A stretch of DNA of 64,000 bases from Bradyrhizobium erythrophlei. GTDB lineage: Bacteria; Pseudomonadota; Alphaproteobacteria; Rhizobiales; Xanthobacteraceae. The notes under the pieces were generated by a model, which saw only the letters and a list, made by a program, of their open reading frames with translations, was not told where the DNA came from and searched no databases. The position numbers and the translations under genes were made by a program. The DNA is taken from NCBI RefSeq assembly GCF_900129425.1, contig NZ_LT670817.1:7468001-7532000 (forward strand), in the 5' to 3' direction. Shown here piece by piece: positions 1-7,804 of this stretch (within the stretch, counting starts at the first letter, position 1; every line of letters begins with the position of its first letter).

Positions 1-2
1 TT

Positions 3-113
3 TCCGATGCACTTGCGCCATTGGCCGCACGAACCGGCCGGTCCGGCGCCTCCGTCGAAACCGAAATGACCATCGGTCCCGCCCGCGCATCGACGCTGGT
101 TGAGCCGCACTAA
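3..113 (+). CDS. C-terminal end of an unidentified protein (5' truncated)
   Basis: An open frame enters from the left edge and ends at a TAA at 111-113, giving 36 residues rich in Ala, Gly and Thr and ending in VEPH. Codon use is typical of the region (GC-rich third positions). No domain can be recognised from this tail, so no function is offered. It could be a chance open frame, because only 111 bases are visible. Confidence 0.35.
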   Translation, partial: SDALAPLAARTGRSGASVETEMTIGPARASTLVEPH

Positions 114-362
114 TTTCAACTTCAGCAAACGGACAATCCCATGCAGGCGGCTCCGAACCAACCTCCCGTCACGGTGATCACCAATCCCACATTGAGGGTG
201 CTAAAGCGCCCGCCCCTAGCCCCCAAAGGAAAACGGCCCCAGCTCGGGGGCTCTGGGACCGTCTCACTGAGATATGCCGGGGGCGGCCCGGCACGAGTCT
301 GGATGTAGGTTCGTAAAACGCCGATCCCACTAAATTCTATTTTAGAAATCAGCAGTGGCTTT

Positions 363-403
363 TTAATCTGCGAGTGGCCGACCTTTAATCTGCGAGTGGC
401 CGA
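363..403. repeat. Two-copy tandem repeat, 22-bp period
   Basis: A 19-bp unit beginning TTAATCTGCGAGTGGCCGA occurs at 363-381 and again, identical, at 385-403, separated by CCT. It lies just upstream of a terminator-like hairpin. Such short identical repeats could be a binding-site pair or a simple slippage product. No function can be assigned. Confidence 0.75.
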
Positions 404-414
404 TCTCAAGACCA

Positions 415-450
415 GAAAAAACCGCCCGGGCGCGACGCCGGGCGGCTTTC
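415..450 (-). terminator. Rho-independent terminator, probably bidirectional
   Basis: Perfect 8-bp GC stem CCGCCCGG (422-429) / CCGGGCGG (438-445) with an 8-base loop. On the minus strand it is followed by six T (AAAAAA at 415-420 on the plus strand). On the plus strand a weaker CTTTCC follows. It best fits termination of leftward transcription, although no leftward gene was identified immediately to its right. Confidence 0.6.
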
Positions 451-877
451 CATGCGACTGCCGGCAGTGCTCCGGTTCCGTCGCATCTGTAGCTGAACTT
501 TAGAAGCCCCGGGAGAAATGGGGCGGCCATGATTTCCGATGTGGGTTCGCTGTTCGCCGAGGCCATTAAATTCGGCTTTAGAGGCCGCCTTGGTTGGCCG
601 GCCTCTTTCATTTTACCGGACCTGCCGCATCCGCCAGATGGGGCCGTCCCGTTCGATTCCAGGGGTGGTCCTTTTTGGACCCGGCCCGTTTCACACCTCA
701 GTGTGACTGGGTTGAGCCAGTCAACGGCCTGATTTGATCGAATGGTCTCGGAACCAGATACATAGGTATGGTTTCGGACATTTCCTCGGAACGAATGCCC
801 ATCTTGTGCTTGATATGACAAATGTACGGAGAAGGGTCGTGTTCGGAAGAAAAGCCAAATTCGAGTCCGAGGAGCTG

Positions 878-964
878 ATGGCCGGCGTTTTTCTCGGCAT
901 CATGATCGCTGGCGTAAATACACTGATCGTTTTGGGAGCGGCTTTCGCGTTCGCGGTGATTTGA
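878..964 (+). CDS. Possible tiny single-span membrane protein (28 aa)
   Basis: ATG at 878 is preceded by GAGGAG three bases upstream and opens a 28-residue frame that is almost entirely hydrophobic (MAGVFLGIMIAGVN, then TLIVLGAAFAFAVI), i.e. one transmembrane helix. In-frame ATGs at 734 and 815 would give longer forms with a basic N-terminus. No family is recognised. It may be a genuine small membrane peptide or a chance hydrophobic frame. The short SD spacing and lack of homology evidence keep confidence low. Confidence 0.3.
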   Translation: MAGVFLGIMIAGVNTLIVLGAAFAFAVI

Positions 965-1099
965 AGACCGCCTCAATTGACGGCGCCTTTCACTTGTGGC
1001 TGCTCAACAGGTTGTGAACGCCGCTCCCCAGAGTCATCTAGGCGATTTGATCCTCTTCGCCTCCCCTTGTTCTGGCCCCTGGGAACAGAAGTGAGGTAG

Positions 1100-2608
1100 C
1101 TAAAGCGCCTCCCCCTCATCGCTGGCCAGCAGCCCCTTCACCGCCCGCGCCCATCCCTTAAGTTTCCGCTCGCGCGTCGCCTGGCTCATGTTGGGCTTGA
1201 AGCGATGCTCCAGCCGCCAGTTGTCGGCGAATTTTGATGGCTCCGGATAGACGCCGGCCGCGAGCCCGGCGAGATAGGCGGCGCCGAGCGCGGTGGTTTC
1301 CTGGATCATCGGGCGATCGACCGGCGCGTCGAGCAGATCCGCGAGCCGCTGCATGGTCCAGTCCGACACGGTCATGCCGCCGTCGACGCGCAGCACGATG
1401 TTGGCGGCTTCCGCCTCCGGCCAGTCGGCGCGCATCGCCGCCCACAGATCGCAGGTCTGGTAGCAGACGCTCTCGAGCACGGCATGGGCGATCTCGGCAG
1501 GTCCGGTGTTGCGGGTCAGCCCGAACAGCGCGCCGCGCACCCGCGGATTCCAGTGCGGCGCGCCCATGCCGACAAAGGCCGGGACCAGATAGACCGACTG
1601 CGTCGAGTCGGACTGGTCGGCGAGCGGGCCGGTCTCGGCGGCGTTCTTGATGAGGCCGATGCCGTCGCGCAACCACTGCACCGCGGAGCCGGCGACGAAG
1701 ATCGAACCTTCGAGCGCGTAGGTGCGCTGGCCGTTGAGCTGATAGGCGATGGTGGTCAGGAGCTTGTTCGTCGAGTTGACCGGCGTGGTGCCGGTGTTGA
1801 GCAGGGCAAAGCAGCCGGTGCCGTAGGTCGACTTGATCATCCCCGGCGAAAAGCAAGCCTGGCCGATGGTGGCGGCCTGCTGGTCGCCGGCGATGCCGCG
1901 GATCGCGATCGCGCCGCCGAACCATTCAGGCCGGCTCTCGCCGAAATCGGCGGACGAGTCCTTCACCTCGGGGAGCATCGAGCGCGGCACCCGCAGGATC
2001 TTCAGCAACTCATCGTCCCACCCGCCGGTGTGGATGTTGAACAGCAGCGTGCGCGAGGCGTTGGTGGCGTCGGTCGCATGCACCTTGCCGCCGGTCAGCC
2101 GCCACAGCAGATAGCAGTCTACGGTGCCGAACATCAGCTCGCCGCGCTCGGCGCGGGCGCGCGCGCCGGGGATCGAATCGAGAATCCAGGCGACCTTGGT
2201 GCCGGAGAAATAGGGATCGATGATCAGGCCGGTTTTGGCCGAGATCGCGGGCTCGTGGCCTTCGCTCTTTAATCTCGCGCAGATGTCGGCGGTGCGGCGA
2301 TCCTGCCAGACGATGGCGCGATGCACCGCCTGGCCGGTGACGCGATCCCACACCACGGTGGTCTCGCGCTGGTTGGTGATGCCGATCGCGGCGATGTCCC
2401 GGGCGTCGAGGCCGGCTTTCTTCAGCGCCTCGCGGCAGGTGGCGATGGTCGAGGTCCAGATGTCCTCCGGCTCGTGCTCGACCCAGCCCGACGCCGGAAA
2501 ATGCTGCGGGAATTCAGCTTGTGCAGTCGCGGCGATGGAGATGTCGCTCCGAAACACAATGGCGCGCGAGGACGTGGTGCCCTGATCGATGGCCAGCACA
2601 TGAGACAT
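1100..2608 (-). CDS. glpK: Glycerol kinase
   Basis: ATP-dependent phosphorylation of glycerol to sn-glycerol 3-phosphate, the cytoplasmic entry step of glycerol catabolism. The 502-residue product has the length of E. coli GlpK. Visible FGGY-kinase features: N-terminal phosphate-binding DQGTTSSRA (about 8-16), GITNQRETT (about 76-84) carrying the glycerol-contacting Arg-Glu pair, IVWQDRRT near 100, GTGCFALLNTG in the middle of the protein, and a C-terminal DGGMTVSDWTMQRLADLL block. It stands alone: no glpF, glpD or glpR is adjacent. The gap behind its start holds an inverted-repeat element, so it is probably transcribed by itself. Confidence 0.95.
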   Translation of the reverse strand: MSHVLAIDQGTTSSRAIVFRSDISIAATAQAEFPQHFPASGWVEHEPEDIWTSTIATCREALKKAGLDARDIAAIGITNQRETTVVWDRVTGQAVHRAIVWQDRRTADICARLKSEGHEPAISAKTGLIIDPYFSGTKVAWILDSIPGARARAERGELMFGTVDCYLLWRLTGGKVHATDATNASRTLLFNIHTGGWDDELLKILRVPRSMLPEVKDSSADFGESRPEWFGGAIAIRGIAGDQQAATIGQACFSPGMIKSTYGTGCFALLNTGTTPVNSTNKLLTTIAYQLNGQRTYALEGSIFVAGSAVQWLRDGIGLIKNAAETGPLADQSDSTQSVYLVPAFVGMGAPHWNPRVRGALFGLTRNTGPAEIAHAVLESVCYQTCDLWAAMRADWPEAEAANIVLRVDGGMTVSDWTMQRLADLLDAPVDRPMIQETTALGAAYLAGLAAGVYPEPSKFADNWRLEHRFKPNMSQATRERKLKGWARAVKGLLASDEGEAL

Positions 2609-2701
2609 GATATTTTTCCTGGCGTTGCTTCCCGGGATTTGTTTGCGGTGTTGCGGTAAGGCAAGCGGATTGGGAAGGGAAGGTCAATATGATGACGCGA
2701 T

Positions 2702-2868
2702 GCTCCCCTCCCCCGCGCAGCGGTGGGGTCGAGACGAGCGAAGCTCGCTCTTAAGGGGTCGGGGTGGGGGGCGTATCAGCGAGCGCCGCTAGCAGCGAGT
2801 TTGCTGAAGCACCCCCCACCCCCGACCCCTCCCCACCACGCGCGATGCGCGTGGGAGGAGGGGAGCGC
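2702..2868. repeat. Intergenic inverted-repeat element, family H (copy 1)
   Basis: The whole 2609-2927 gap is non-coding. Most of it is a GC-rich inverted repeat: GCTCCCCTCCCCC at 2702-2714 pairs with GGAGGAGGGGAGCGC near 2855-2868, and an inner GGGGTCGGGGTGGGGGG arm (about 2755-2771) pairs with its near-complement at about 2810-2828. A related element lies at 30351-30544. It sits between two leftward genes (SDR end and glpK start). Confidence 0.7.
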
Positions 2869-2927
2869 TTTGTGCATGGCGCTTCATCTTGCCAATCCTC
2901 CCGCACAAAACGCAGGAAGAGGAAGAA

Positions 2928-3701
2928 TCACACCGACGCTGTCGTCACGCCGCCGTCGACGACGATGGTCTGGCCGGTCATGAAGCTCGAGGCATCGCTG
3001 CCGAGATAGGCCACCGCGCCGGCGATTTCGTCGGGCTCGCCGATCCGCCGCAGCGGCGTGGTGGCGGAGCGGCGCTTTAGGCGCTCTTCGTCCTCCCACA
3101 GCGCACGGGCGAAATCGGTCTTGACTAGGCCCGGCGCGACGCAATTGACGCGGACGCCCTTCGGGCCCCATTCGCCGGCGAGGCTGCGGCACAGCGCGAA
3201 ATCCGCCGCCTTGGAAATTCCGTAGGCGCCGATCACAGTCGAGCCGCGCAAGCCGCCGATCGAGGAGATGATCACCACCGAGCCGCCGCCGCGTTCGGCC
3301 ATTTGCGGGATCGCCAGCGCGCACAGCCAGATGTTGCTCTTAACGTTGGAGCCCATGATCTTGTCGAAGGCCTCGTCTGATATGTCGAGCAGCGGGCCGT
3401 AATAGGGATTGACCGCGGCGTTGCAGACGAGGATGTCGATCTTGCCGTAGTGTTTGATTGAGCCCGAAATCAGCGCCTCGACCTCCGTGCGGCGCGAGAT
3501 GTTGCAGGCGATGACATGGGCGTCGCCGCCTTCCTTGCGGATGCCGCTGGCGACTTCCTCGCAGGCGTCGGCCTTGCGGCTGGAGATCACGACCTTGGCG
3601 CCAAGCCGCGCCAGCAATTCGGCCGAGGAGCGGCCGATGCCGCGGCTGGAGCCGGTGATGACGGCGACTCGGCCTGTGAGATCGAACGGGGTGGATTTCA
3701 C
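2928..3701 (-). CDS. SDR-family oxidoreductase, last gene of the pim-like operon
   Basis: NAD(P)-dependent short-chain dehydrogenase/reductase of 257 residues. The Rossmann glycine motif TGSSRGIG (16-23), the CNAA motif near 93, Ser near 146 and the catalytic YGISK (Tyr160, Lys164) are all present, and the C-terminus has the classical TGQTIVVDGG. Substrate is not readable from sequence. Its place as last gene of a leftward run (hydratase/dehydrogenase, ligase, thiolase, two acyl-CoA dehydrogenases) suggests a 3-hydroxyacyl-CoA or 3-oxoacyl-CoA substrate, and it occupies the position of pimE in the R. palustris pimFABCDE operon. Two repeat elements separate it from the gene upstream, so co-transcription is likely but not certain. 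Confidence 0.85.
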   Translation of the reverse strand: MKSTPFDLTGRVAVITGSSRGIGRSSAELLARLGAKVVISSRKADACEEVASGIRKEGGDAHVIACNISRRTEVEALISGSIKHYGKIDILVCNAAVNPYYGPLLDISDEAFDKIMGSNVKSNIWLCALAIPQMAERGGGSVVIISSIGGLRGSTVIGAYGISKAADFALCRSLAGEWGPKGVRVNCVAPGLVKTDFARALWEDEERLKRRSATTPLRRIGEPDEIAGAVAYLGSDASSFMTGQTIVVDGGVTTASV

Positions 3702-3750
3702 GGCGCGTACTCCCTTTCGTTTCTGTCGATGTTCGTTTCGCTATCCCGCC

Positions 3751-3831
3751 CGTCATGCCCGGCCTTGTGCCGGGCATCCACGTCTTGCCTAGCTCAAGAC
3801 GTGGATGGCCGGGTCAAGCCCGGCCATGACG
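3751..3831. repeat. Intergenic inverted repeat, family C (copy 1)
   Basis: CGTCATGCCCGGC... at 3751 pairs with ...GCCGGGC...CATGACG ending at 3831, around a centre where GACGTGGATG repeats inverted (CATCCACGTC / GACGTGGATG). Same family at 24796-24887. Confidence 0.75.
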
Positions 3832-3840
3832 ATGATTGAG

Positions 3841-3940
3841 TCATTCCGGGATGGTCCGAAGGACCAGACCCGGAATCTCGAGATTCCCCGATGCGCAGTT
3901 GCGCATCTGAGGTTCGCGCTACGCGCGCCCCGGAATGACG
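3841..3940. repeat. Intergenic inverted repeat, family A (copy 1)
   Basis: TCATTCCGGG at 3841 pairs with CCCGGAATGA at 3929-3938, with nested inner hairpins (CGGAATCTCGAGATTCC and the ATGCGCAGTTGCGCAT stem-loop). It ends a few bases from the stop of the acyl-CoA dehydrogenase at 3945... and abuts family C. Other copies: 5138, 20450, 35936, 51142. Confidence 0.8.
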
Positions 3941-3944
3941 ACGG

Positions 3945-5087
3945 CTACATCAACCCGCCGCTGTCGGTGACGCGGCGCAGGTGGTAGTCGGTGTCGCCCA
4001 GCGTATTCTCGATCATGGTCAGCCGCTTGAAGTAGTGGCCGATCCGGGCCTCCTGGGTCATGCCGATGCCGCCATGGAGCTGGATCGACTGCTGGCCGAC
4101 GAACTTTGCGGATTTGCCGATCTGGACCTTCGCCGCGGCGACCGCGGTGGCGCGCTCCTTGGCGTCGTCGAAATCGGCGGCCATGGTCGCGAACATCGAC
4201 ATGCTGCGGGCCTGCTCGACGGCGACGAACATGTCGGCGGCGCGGTGCTGCAGGGTCTGGAAGCTGCCGATCGGCACGCCAAATTGCGTGCGGGTCTTGA
4301 GGTACTCGACGGTGGATTTGAGCGATTCGTCCATCGCGCCGACGGCCTCCGCGCACAGCGCGGTGCGGGCATCGTCGACCACGCGCTCGATCAGCGGCAA
4401 CCCGTTCTCGGGGTCGCCGATCGCGGCATCCGCGCCGACCTCGACGCCGGTAAACGTGATGTCGGCCGCATGCAGGCCGTCCTGGGTCGGATAGCCCTTT
4501 TTCGCGACGCCCTTGGCGTTGGCGGGCACGAGAAAGACGCCGATGCCGCCGGCGTCGCGCTGGCCGCCTTTGGTGCGGGCGGTGACGATCAGCATGTCGG
4601 CGCGCTCGCCGTTGAGCACGACGAATTTCTCGCCGTCGATGACCCAACCGTCGCCCTTTTTCTTGGCCGAGGTCGAGACATCCTGCAGGTCGTAGCGCGA
4701 GTTTTTCTCGAGCTGCGCAAAGGCAAAGGTCTTGCTGCCGTCGATGATCGAGGGAATGTGCGCCGCCTTCTGTTCGGCGGACCCGCCGCGGCGCAGGAAG
4801 CCGCCGCCGATCACCACGGTCGGCAGATAAGGCTCCAGCACCAGCGCCTTGCCGAGCGCCTCCATCACGATCATGGTCTCGACCGCGCCGGCGCCGAAGC
4901 CGCCGTCGTCCTCGGAGAACGGCAGGCCGAGCAGACCCTGCTCGGCGAGCTTGTTCCAGACGGCTTTGCTCCAGCCGCCCTTCTCCGCCATGTATTTCTT
5001 GCGCGCCTCGAAGTCGTAGGAATTGCCCAGCAGGCCGTCGACGCTTTCCTTGAGAAGCCGCTGCTCCTCGGACAAATCAAAATCCAT
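3945..5087 (-). CDS. pimD: Acyl-CoA dehydrogenase, PimD-like small subunit
   Basis: FAD-dependent acyl-CoA dehydrogenase, 380 residues. N-terminal MDFDLSEEQRLLKESVD helix, the KFVVLNGE beta-domain segment, and the C-terminal QLHGGIGMTQEARIGHYFKR typical of this family. It lies directly downstream of a second, larger acyl-CoA dehydrogenase with divergent sequence, the arrangement of pimC-pimD, whose products are described as large and small subunits of pimeloyl-CoA dehydrogenase. The inferred role is the first oxidation of dicarboxyl-CoA or acyl-CoA to the enoyl-CoA. A family A repeat separates it from pimC. Substrate chain length is not readable here. Confidence 0.85.
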   Translation of the reverse strand: MDFDLSEEQRLLKESVDGLLGNSYDFEARKKYMAEKGGWSKAVWNKLAEQGLLGLPFSEDDGGFGAGAVETMIVMEALGKALVLEPYLPTVVIGGGFLRRGGSAEQKAAHIPSIIDGSKTFAFAQLEKNSRYDLQDVSTSAKKKGDGWVIDGEKFVVLNGERADMLIVTARTKGGQRDAGGIGVFLVPANAKGVAKKGYPTQDGLHAADITFTGVEVGADAAIGDPENGLPLIERVVDDARTALCAEAVGAMDESLKSTVEYLKTRTQFGVPIGSFQTLQHRAADMFVAVEQARSMSMFATMAADFDDAKERATAVAAAKVQIGKSAKFVGQQSIQLHGGIGMTQEARIGHYFKRLTMIENTLGDTDYHLRRVTDSGGLM

Positions 5088-5137
5088 TTTTATTTTCCTA
5101 TATGCGAAGGCAAATCACGGCCCGACAAACCCACTCT

Positions 5138-5233
5138 CGTCATTCCGGGACACGCGACTTCGCGTGGACCCGGAATCCCGAGATTATTCGCACGAGATTC
5201 CGGGTTCGCGCTGATGCGCGCCCCGGAATGACG
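5138..5233. repeat. Intergenic inverted repeat, family A (copy 2)
   Basis: CGTCATTCCGGG at the left pairs with CCCCGGAATGACG at the right end; the centre contains CGGAATCCCGAGATT. It fills the gap between the two acyl-CoA dehydrogenase genes and reaches to the stop codon region of the right-hand one. Confidence 0.8.
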
Positions 5234-5234
5234 G

Positions 5235-6425
5235 CTACAGCCCCAGCACCGCCTTGGTGATGATGTTGCGCTGGATCTCGTTGGAGCCGCCGTAGATCGA
5301 GACCTTGCGGTTGTTGAAATAGCTCGGCGCTATCTGCGCGGTCCAGTCCATCGCCTCGTTGCTGCCGTCGTCGCCGTGCTCGTCGTAGGGCGCGGCGAAC
5401 GGGCCGATCACTTCCATCAGGAGTTCGGTGGTGGCCTGCTGGATTTCCGAGCCCTTGATCTTCAGCACCGAGGACGCCGGATTGGGCTTGCCCTTGCCGT
5501 GCTTGCCTTCGTCGGCGACGACGCGCAGCTGCGTCAGTTCGAGCGCCTTCAGCTCGATCTCGACCTCGGCGAGCTTTTCGCGGAATTTCTGATCTTCCAT
5601 GATCGGCCTGCCGCCGGACTCGACCTGCGACGCCAGATCCTTGATGCGGCGAATCCGCTCCTTGGAGACGCCGACCCGGGCGATGCCGGTGCGCTCGTTG
5701 CCGAGCAGGAATTTGGCGTAATCCCAGCCCTTGTTTTCCTCGCCGACGAGATTCTCGACCGGCACCTTGACGTCATCGAAGAACACCTCGTTGACCTCAA
5801 AGCCGCCGTCGATGGTCTGGATCGGACGCACCGTGATGCCCTTCGACTTCATGTCGATCAGGATGAACGAGATGCCCGACTGTTTTTTCGCGGCGGGATC
5901 GGTGCGGCAAAGACAAAAAATCCAGTCGGCGTGCTGCGCCAGCGTGGTCCAGGTCTTCTGGCCGTTGACGATGTAGACGTCGCCCTTGCGTTCGGCCTTG
6001 GTCTTGAGCGAGGCGAGATCGGAGCCTGAGCCCGGCTCGGAAAAGCCCTGGCACCACCAGTCGTCGACATTGGCGATGCGCGGCAAATAGTGCTTCTTCT
6101 GCGCCTCGTTGCCGAAGGTGTAGATGACTGGGCCGACCATGCTGACGCCGAAGGCGAGCGGCGATGGCGCCGGCGCCATCTGCAGTTCCTCGTTGAAGAT
6201 GTAATGCTGCACCGAACTCCAGCCGGTGCCGCCATATTCCTTCGGCCAGTGCGACACGCCCCAGCCCTTCTTGTTCAGGATCCGCCACCACGCGACCATC
6301 TCGTCCTTGCCGAGATGACGGCCCTCCTGCAGTTTCTGCCGCGTCGAGGCCGGCACGTTGTCCTTGAAGAAGGTCCGCACCTCGTCCCGAAACGCCACTT
6401 CTTCCTTGCTGAAGCTGAGATCCAT
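5235..6425 (-). CDS. pimC: Acyl-CoA dehydrogenase, PimC-like large subunit
   Basis: FAD acyl-CoA dehydrogenase of 396 residues. Visible: MDLSFSKEEVAFRDEVRTFF N-terminus, the CQGFSEPGSGSDLASLKT flavin/substrate segment, the NGQKTWTT motif, and the C-terminal YGGSNEIQRNII. At the position of the medium-chain enzyme's catalytic glutamate (the Y-E-G-T motif) this protein has Gly, as expected for heteromeric members whose base lies elsewhere or in the partner. It precedes the small-subunit gene in the same direction. Start ATG at 6423-6425 follows AGGAGGATCCG. Inferred role: with PimD, oxidises pimeloyl-CoA or related acyl-CoAs. Confidence 0.87.
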   Translation of the reverse strand: MDLSFSKEEVAFRDEVRTFFKDNVPASTRQKLQEGRHLGKDEMVAWWRILNKKGWGVSHWPKEYGGTGWSSVQHYIFNEELQMAPAPSPLAFGVSMVGPVIYTFGNEAQKKHYLPRIANVDDWWCQGFSEPGSGSDLASLKTKAERKGDVYIVNGQKTWTTLAQHADWIFCLCRTDPAAKKQSGISFILIDMKSKGITVRPIQTIDGGFEVNEVFFDDVKVPVENLVGEENKGWDYAKFLLGNERTGIARVGVSKERIRRIKDLASQVESGGRPIMEDQKFREKLAEVEIELKALELTQLRVVADEGKHGKGKPNPASSVLKIKGSEIQQATTELLMEVIGPFAAPYDEHGDDGSNEAMDWTAQIAPSYFNNRKVSIYGGSNEIQRNIITKAVLGL

Positions 6426-6470
6426 CGGATCCTCCTGTGAGCGAATGAATTAGCTCGATCTATTTATTTG

Positions 6471-6591
6471 CGTCGTCCCCGCAAACGCGGGGACCCATAC
6501 TCCGCGGCGGCCGCGATTAGAAAAAGGTCTCTGCCACCAAGCCTAACAACGAAACCTCGCGGTATGGGTCCCGGCGTTCGCCGGGACGACG
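6471..6591. repeat. Intergenic inverted repeat, family E (copy 1)
   Basis: CGTCGTCCCCGCAAACGCGG at 6471 pairs with CCGGCGTTCGCCGGGACGACG ending at 6591; GGGACCCATAC near 6490 pairs with GTATGGGTCCC near 6563. It fills the gap between thiolase and acyl-CoA dehydrogenase. Second copy at 52415-52528. Confidence 0.78.
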
Positions 6592-6616
6592 AGGTTAATG
6601 GGGACGGCCGCTGCAA

Positions 6617-7804
6617 TTACTGCAGAATCTCGAACAAACCCGCGGCACCCATGCCGCCGCCGACGCACATGGTCACGACTGCATATTTGGCCTTGCGGCG
6701 GCGGCCTTCGATCAAAGCGTGGCCGGTGAGACGGGCGCCGGACATGCCGTAGGGATGGCCGACCGCGATCGCGCCGCCGTCGACGTTGAGCTTTTCCGGA
6801 TCGATGCCGAGCTTGTCGCGGCAATAGATCACCTGCACCGCGAAGGCCTCGTTCAATTCCCAGAGGTCGATGTCGTCGACCTTCAGGCCGTGGCGCTTCA
6901 ACAGGCGCGGCACCGCGAACACCGGACCGATGCCCATTTCATCGGGCTCGCAGCCGGCGGCGACGAAGCCGCGGAAGATGGCGAGCGGTTTCAGGCCGCG
7001 CTTCGAGGCTTCCGTGTCGCTCATGATCACGGTCGCGCTGGCGCCGTCCGACAACTGGCTGGCATTCCCGGCGGTGATGGTAAAACCTTCGCCGCGCACC
7101 GGCTTGAGCGCGGCAAGGCCTTCCGCCGAGGTGTCGGGGCGCGGGCCCTCGTCCTTCGACAGCGTGATGTCCATGAAGGAGATTTCGCCGGTGGCCTTGT
7201 CGGCGACGCCCATTTTCGTCGTGATCGGCGCGATTTCGTCGTTGAACTTGCCGCCCTGCTGCGCGGCCGCGGTGCGGCGCTGGCTCTCCAGCGAATACTC
7301 GTCCTGGCGCTCGCGCGAGATGCCGTAGCGCTTGGCCACGACTTCGGCGGTGTCGATCATGGGCATGTAGACTTCGCCCTTGATCTTGAGCAGCGCCGGA
7401 TCCTGGGTGTGAAACTTGTTGGCGTGATCGTTCTGCACCAGGCTGATCGATTCGCCGCCGCCGCCGACCGCGATCTCGACGCCGTCGAAAATCACCGAGC
7501 GCGCGGCGAGCGCAATCGCCTGCAGGCCGGAGGCGCATTGCCGGTCGATGGTGGTGCCGCCGACGGTCACCGGCAGCCCCGCGCGCAGCAGCGCCTTGCG
7601 GGCGATGTTGCCGCCGGTCGAACCCTGCTGCAGGGCGGCGCCCATCACCACGTCCTCGACGTCCTTCGGATCGACCTTGGCGCGGGCGACCGCCTCGCCG
7701 ATGGCGTGACCGAGCAGGGTCGCGCCCTCGGTGGCGTTGAGCGCGCCGCGATAGGCCTTGCCGATCGGCGTGCGGGCGGTGGAGACGATAACGGCGTCGG
7801 TCAT
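6617..7804 (-). CDS. pimB: Acetyl-CoA C-acyltransferase (thiolase), PimB-like
   Basis: Thiolytic cleavage of 3-ketoacyl-CoA, final step of each beta-oxidation turn. The 395-residue protein has the acyl-accepting Cys90 in DRQCASGLQA, NEAF near 320, the GHPYGMSGAR histidine motif (His about 350) and the second catalytic Cys in CVGGGMGAAG near the C-terminus. Its ATG (7802-7804) overlaps the stop of the upstream CoA ligase in an ATGA arrangement, which implies translational coupling. In the R. palustris pim operon the equivalent gene follows the ligase in the same order. Confidence 0.93.
   Translation of the reverse strand: MTDAVIVSTARTPIGKAYRGALNATEGATLLGHAIGEAVARAKVDPKDVEDVVMGAALQQGSTGGNIARKALLRAGLPVTVGGTTIDRQCASGLQAIALAARSVIFDGVEIAVGGGGESISLVQNDHANKFHTQDPALLKIKGEVYMPMIDTAEVVAKRYGISRERQDEYSLESQRRTAAAQQGGKFNDEIAPITTKMGVADKATGEISFMDITLSKDEGPRPDTSAEGLAALKPVRGEGFTITAGNASQLSDGASATVIMSDTEASKRGLKPLAIFRGFVAAGCEPDEMGIGPVFAVPRLLKRHGLKVDDIDLWELNEAFAVQVIYCRDKLGIDPEKLNVDGGAIAVGHPYGMSGARLTGHALIEGRRRKAKYAVVTMCVGGGMGAAGLFEILQ

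Larger units (their letters stand above)
114..877. other. Non-coding stretch with no convincing gene
   Basis: Open frames here are short, overlap on both strands and lack convincing ribosome-binding sites. AT content is higher than in the flanking genes. The stretch contains a 22-bp-period tandem repeat (363-403) and a strong hairpin (422-445), annotated separately. Nothing else recognisable was seen. Confidence 0.5.
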
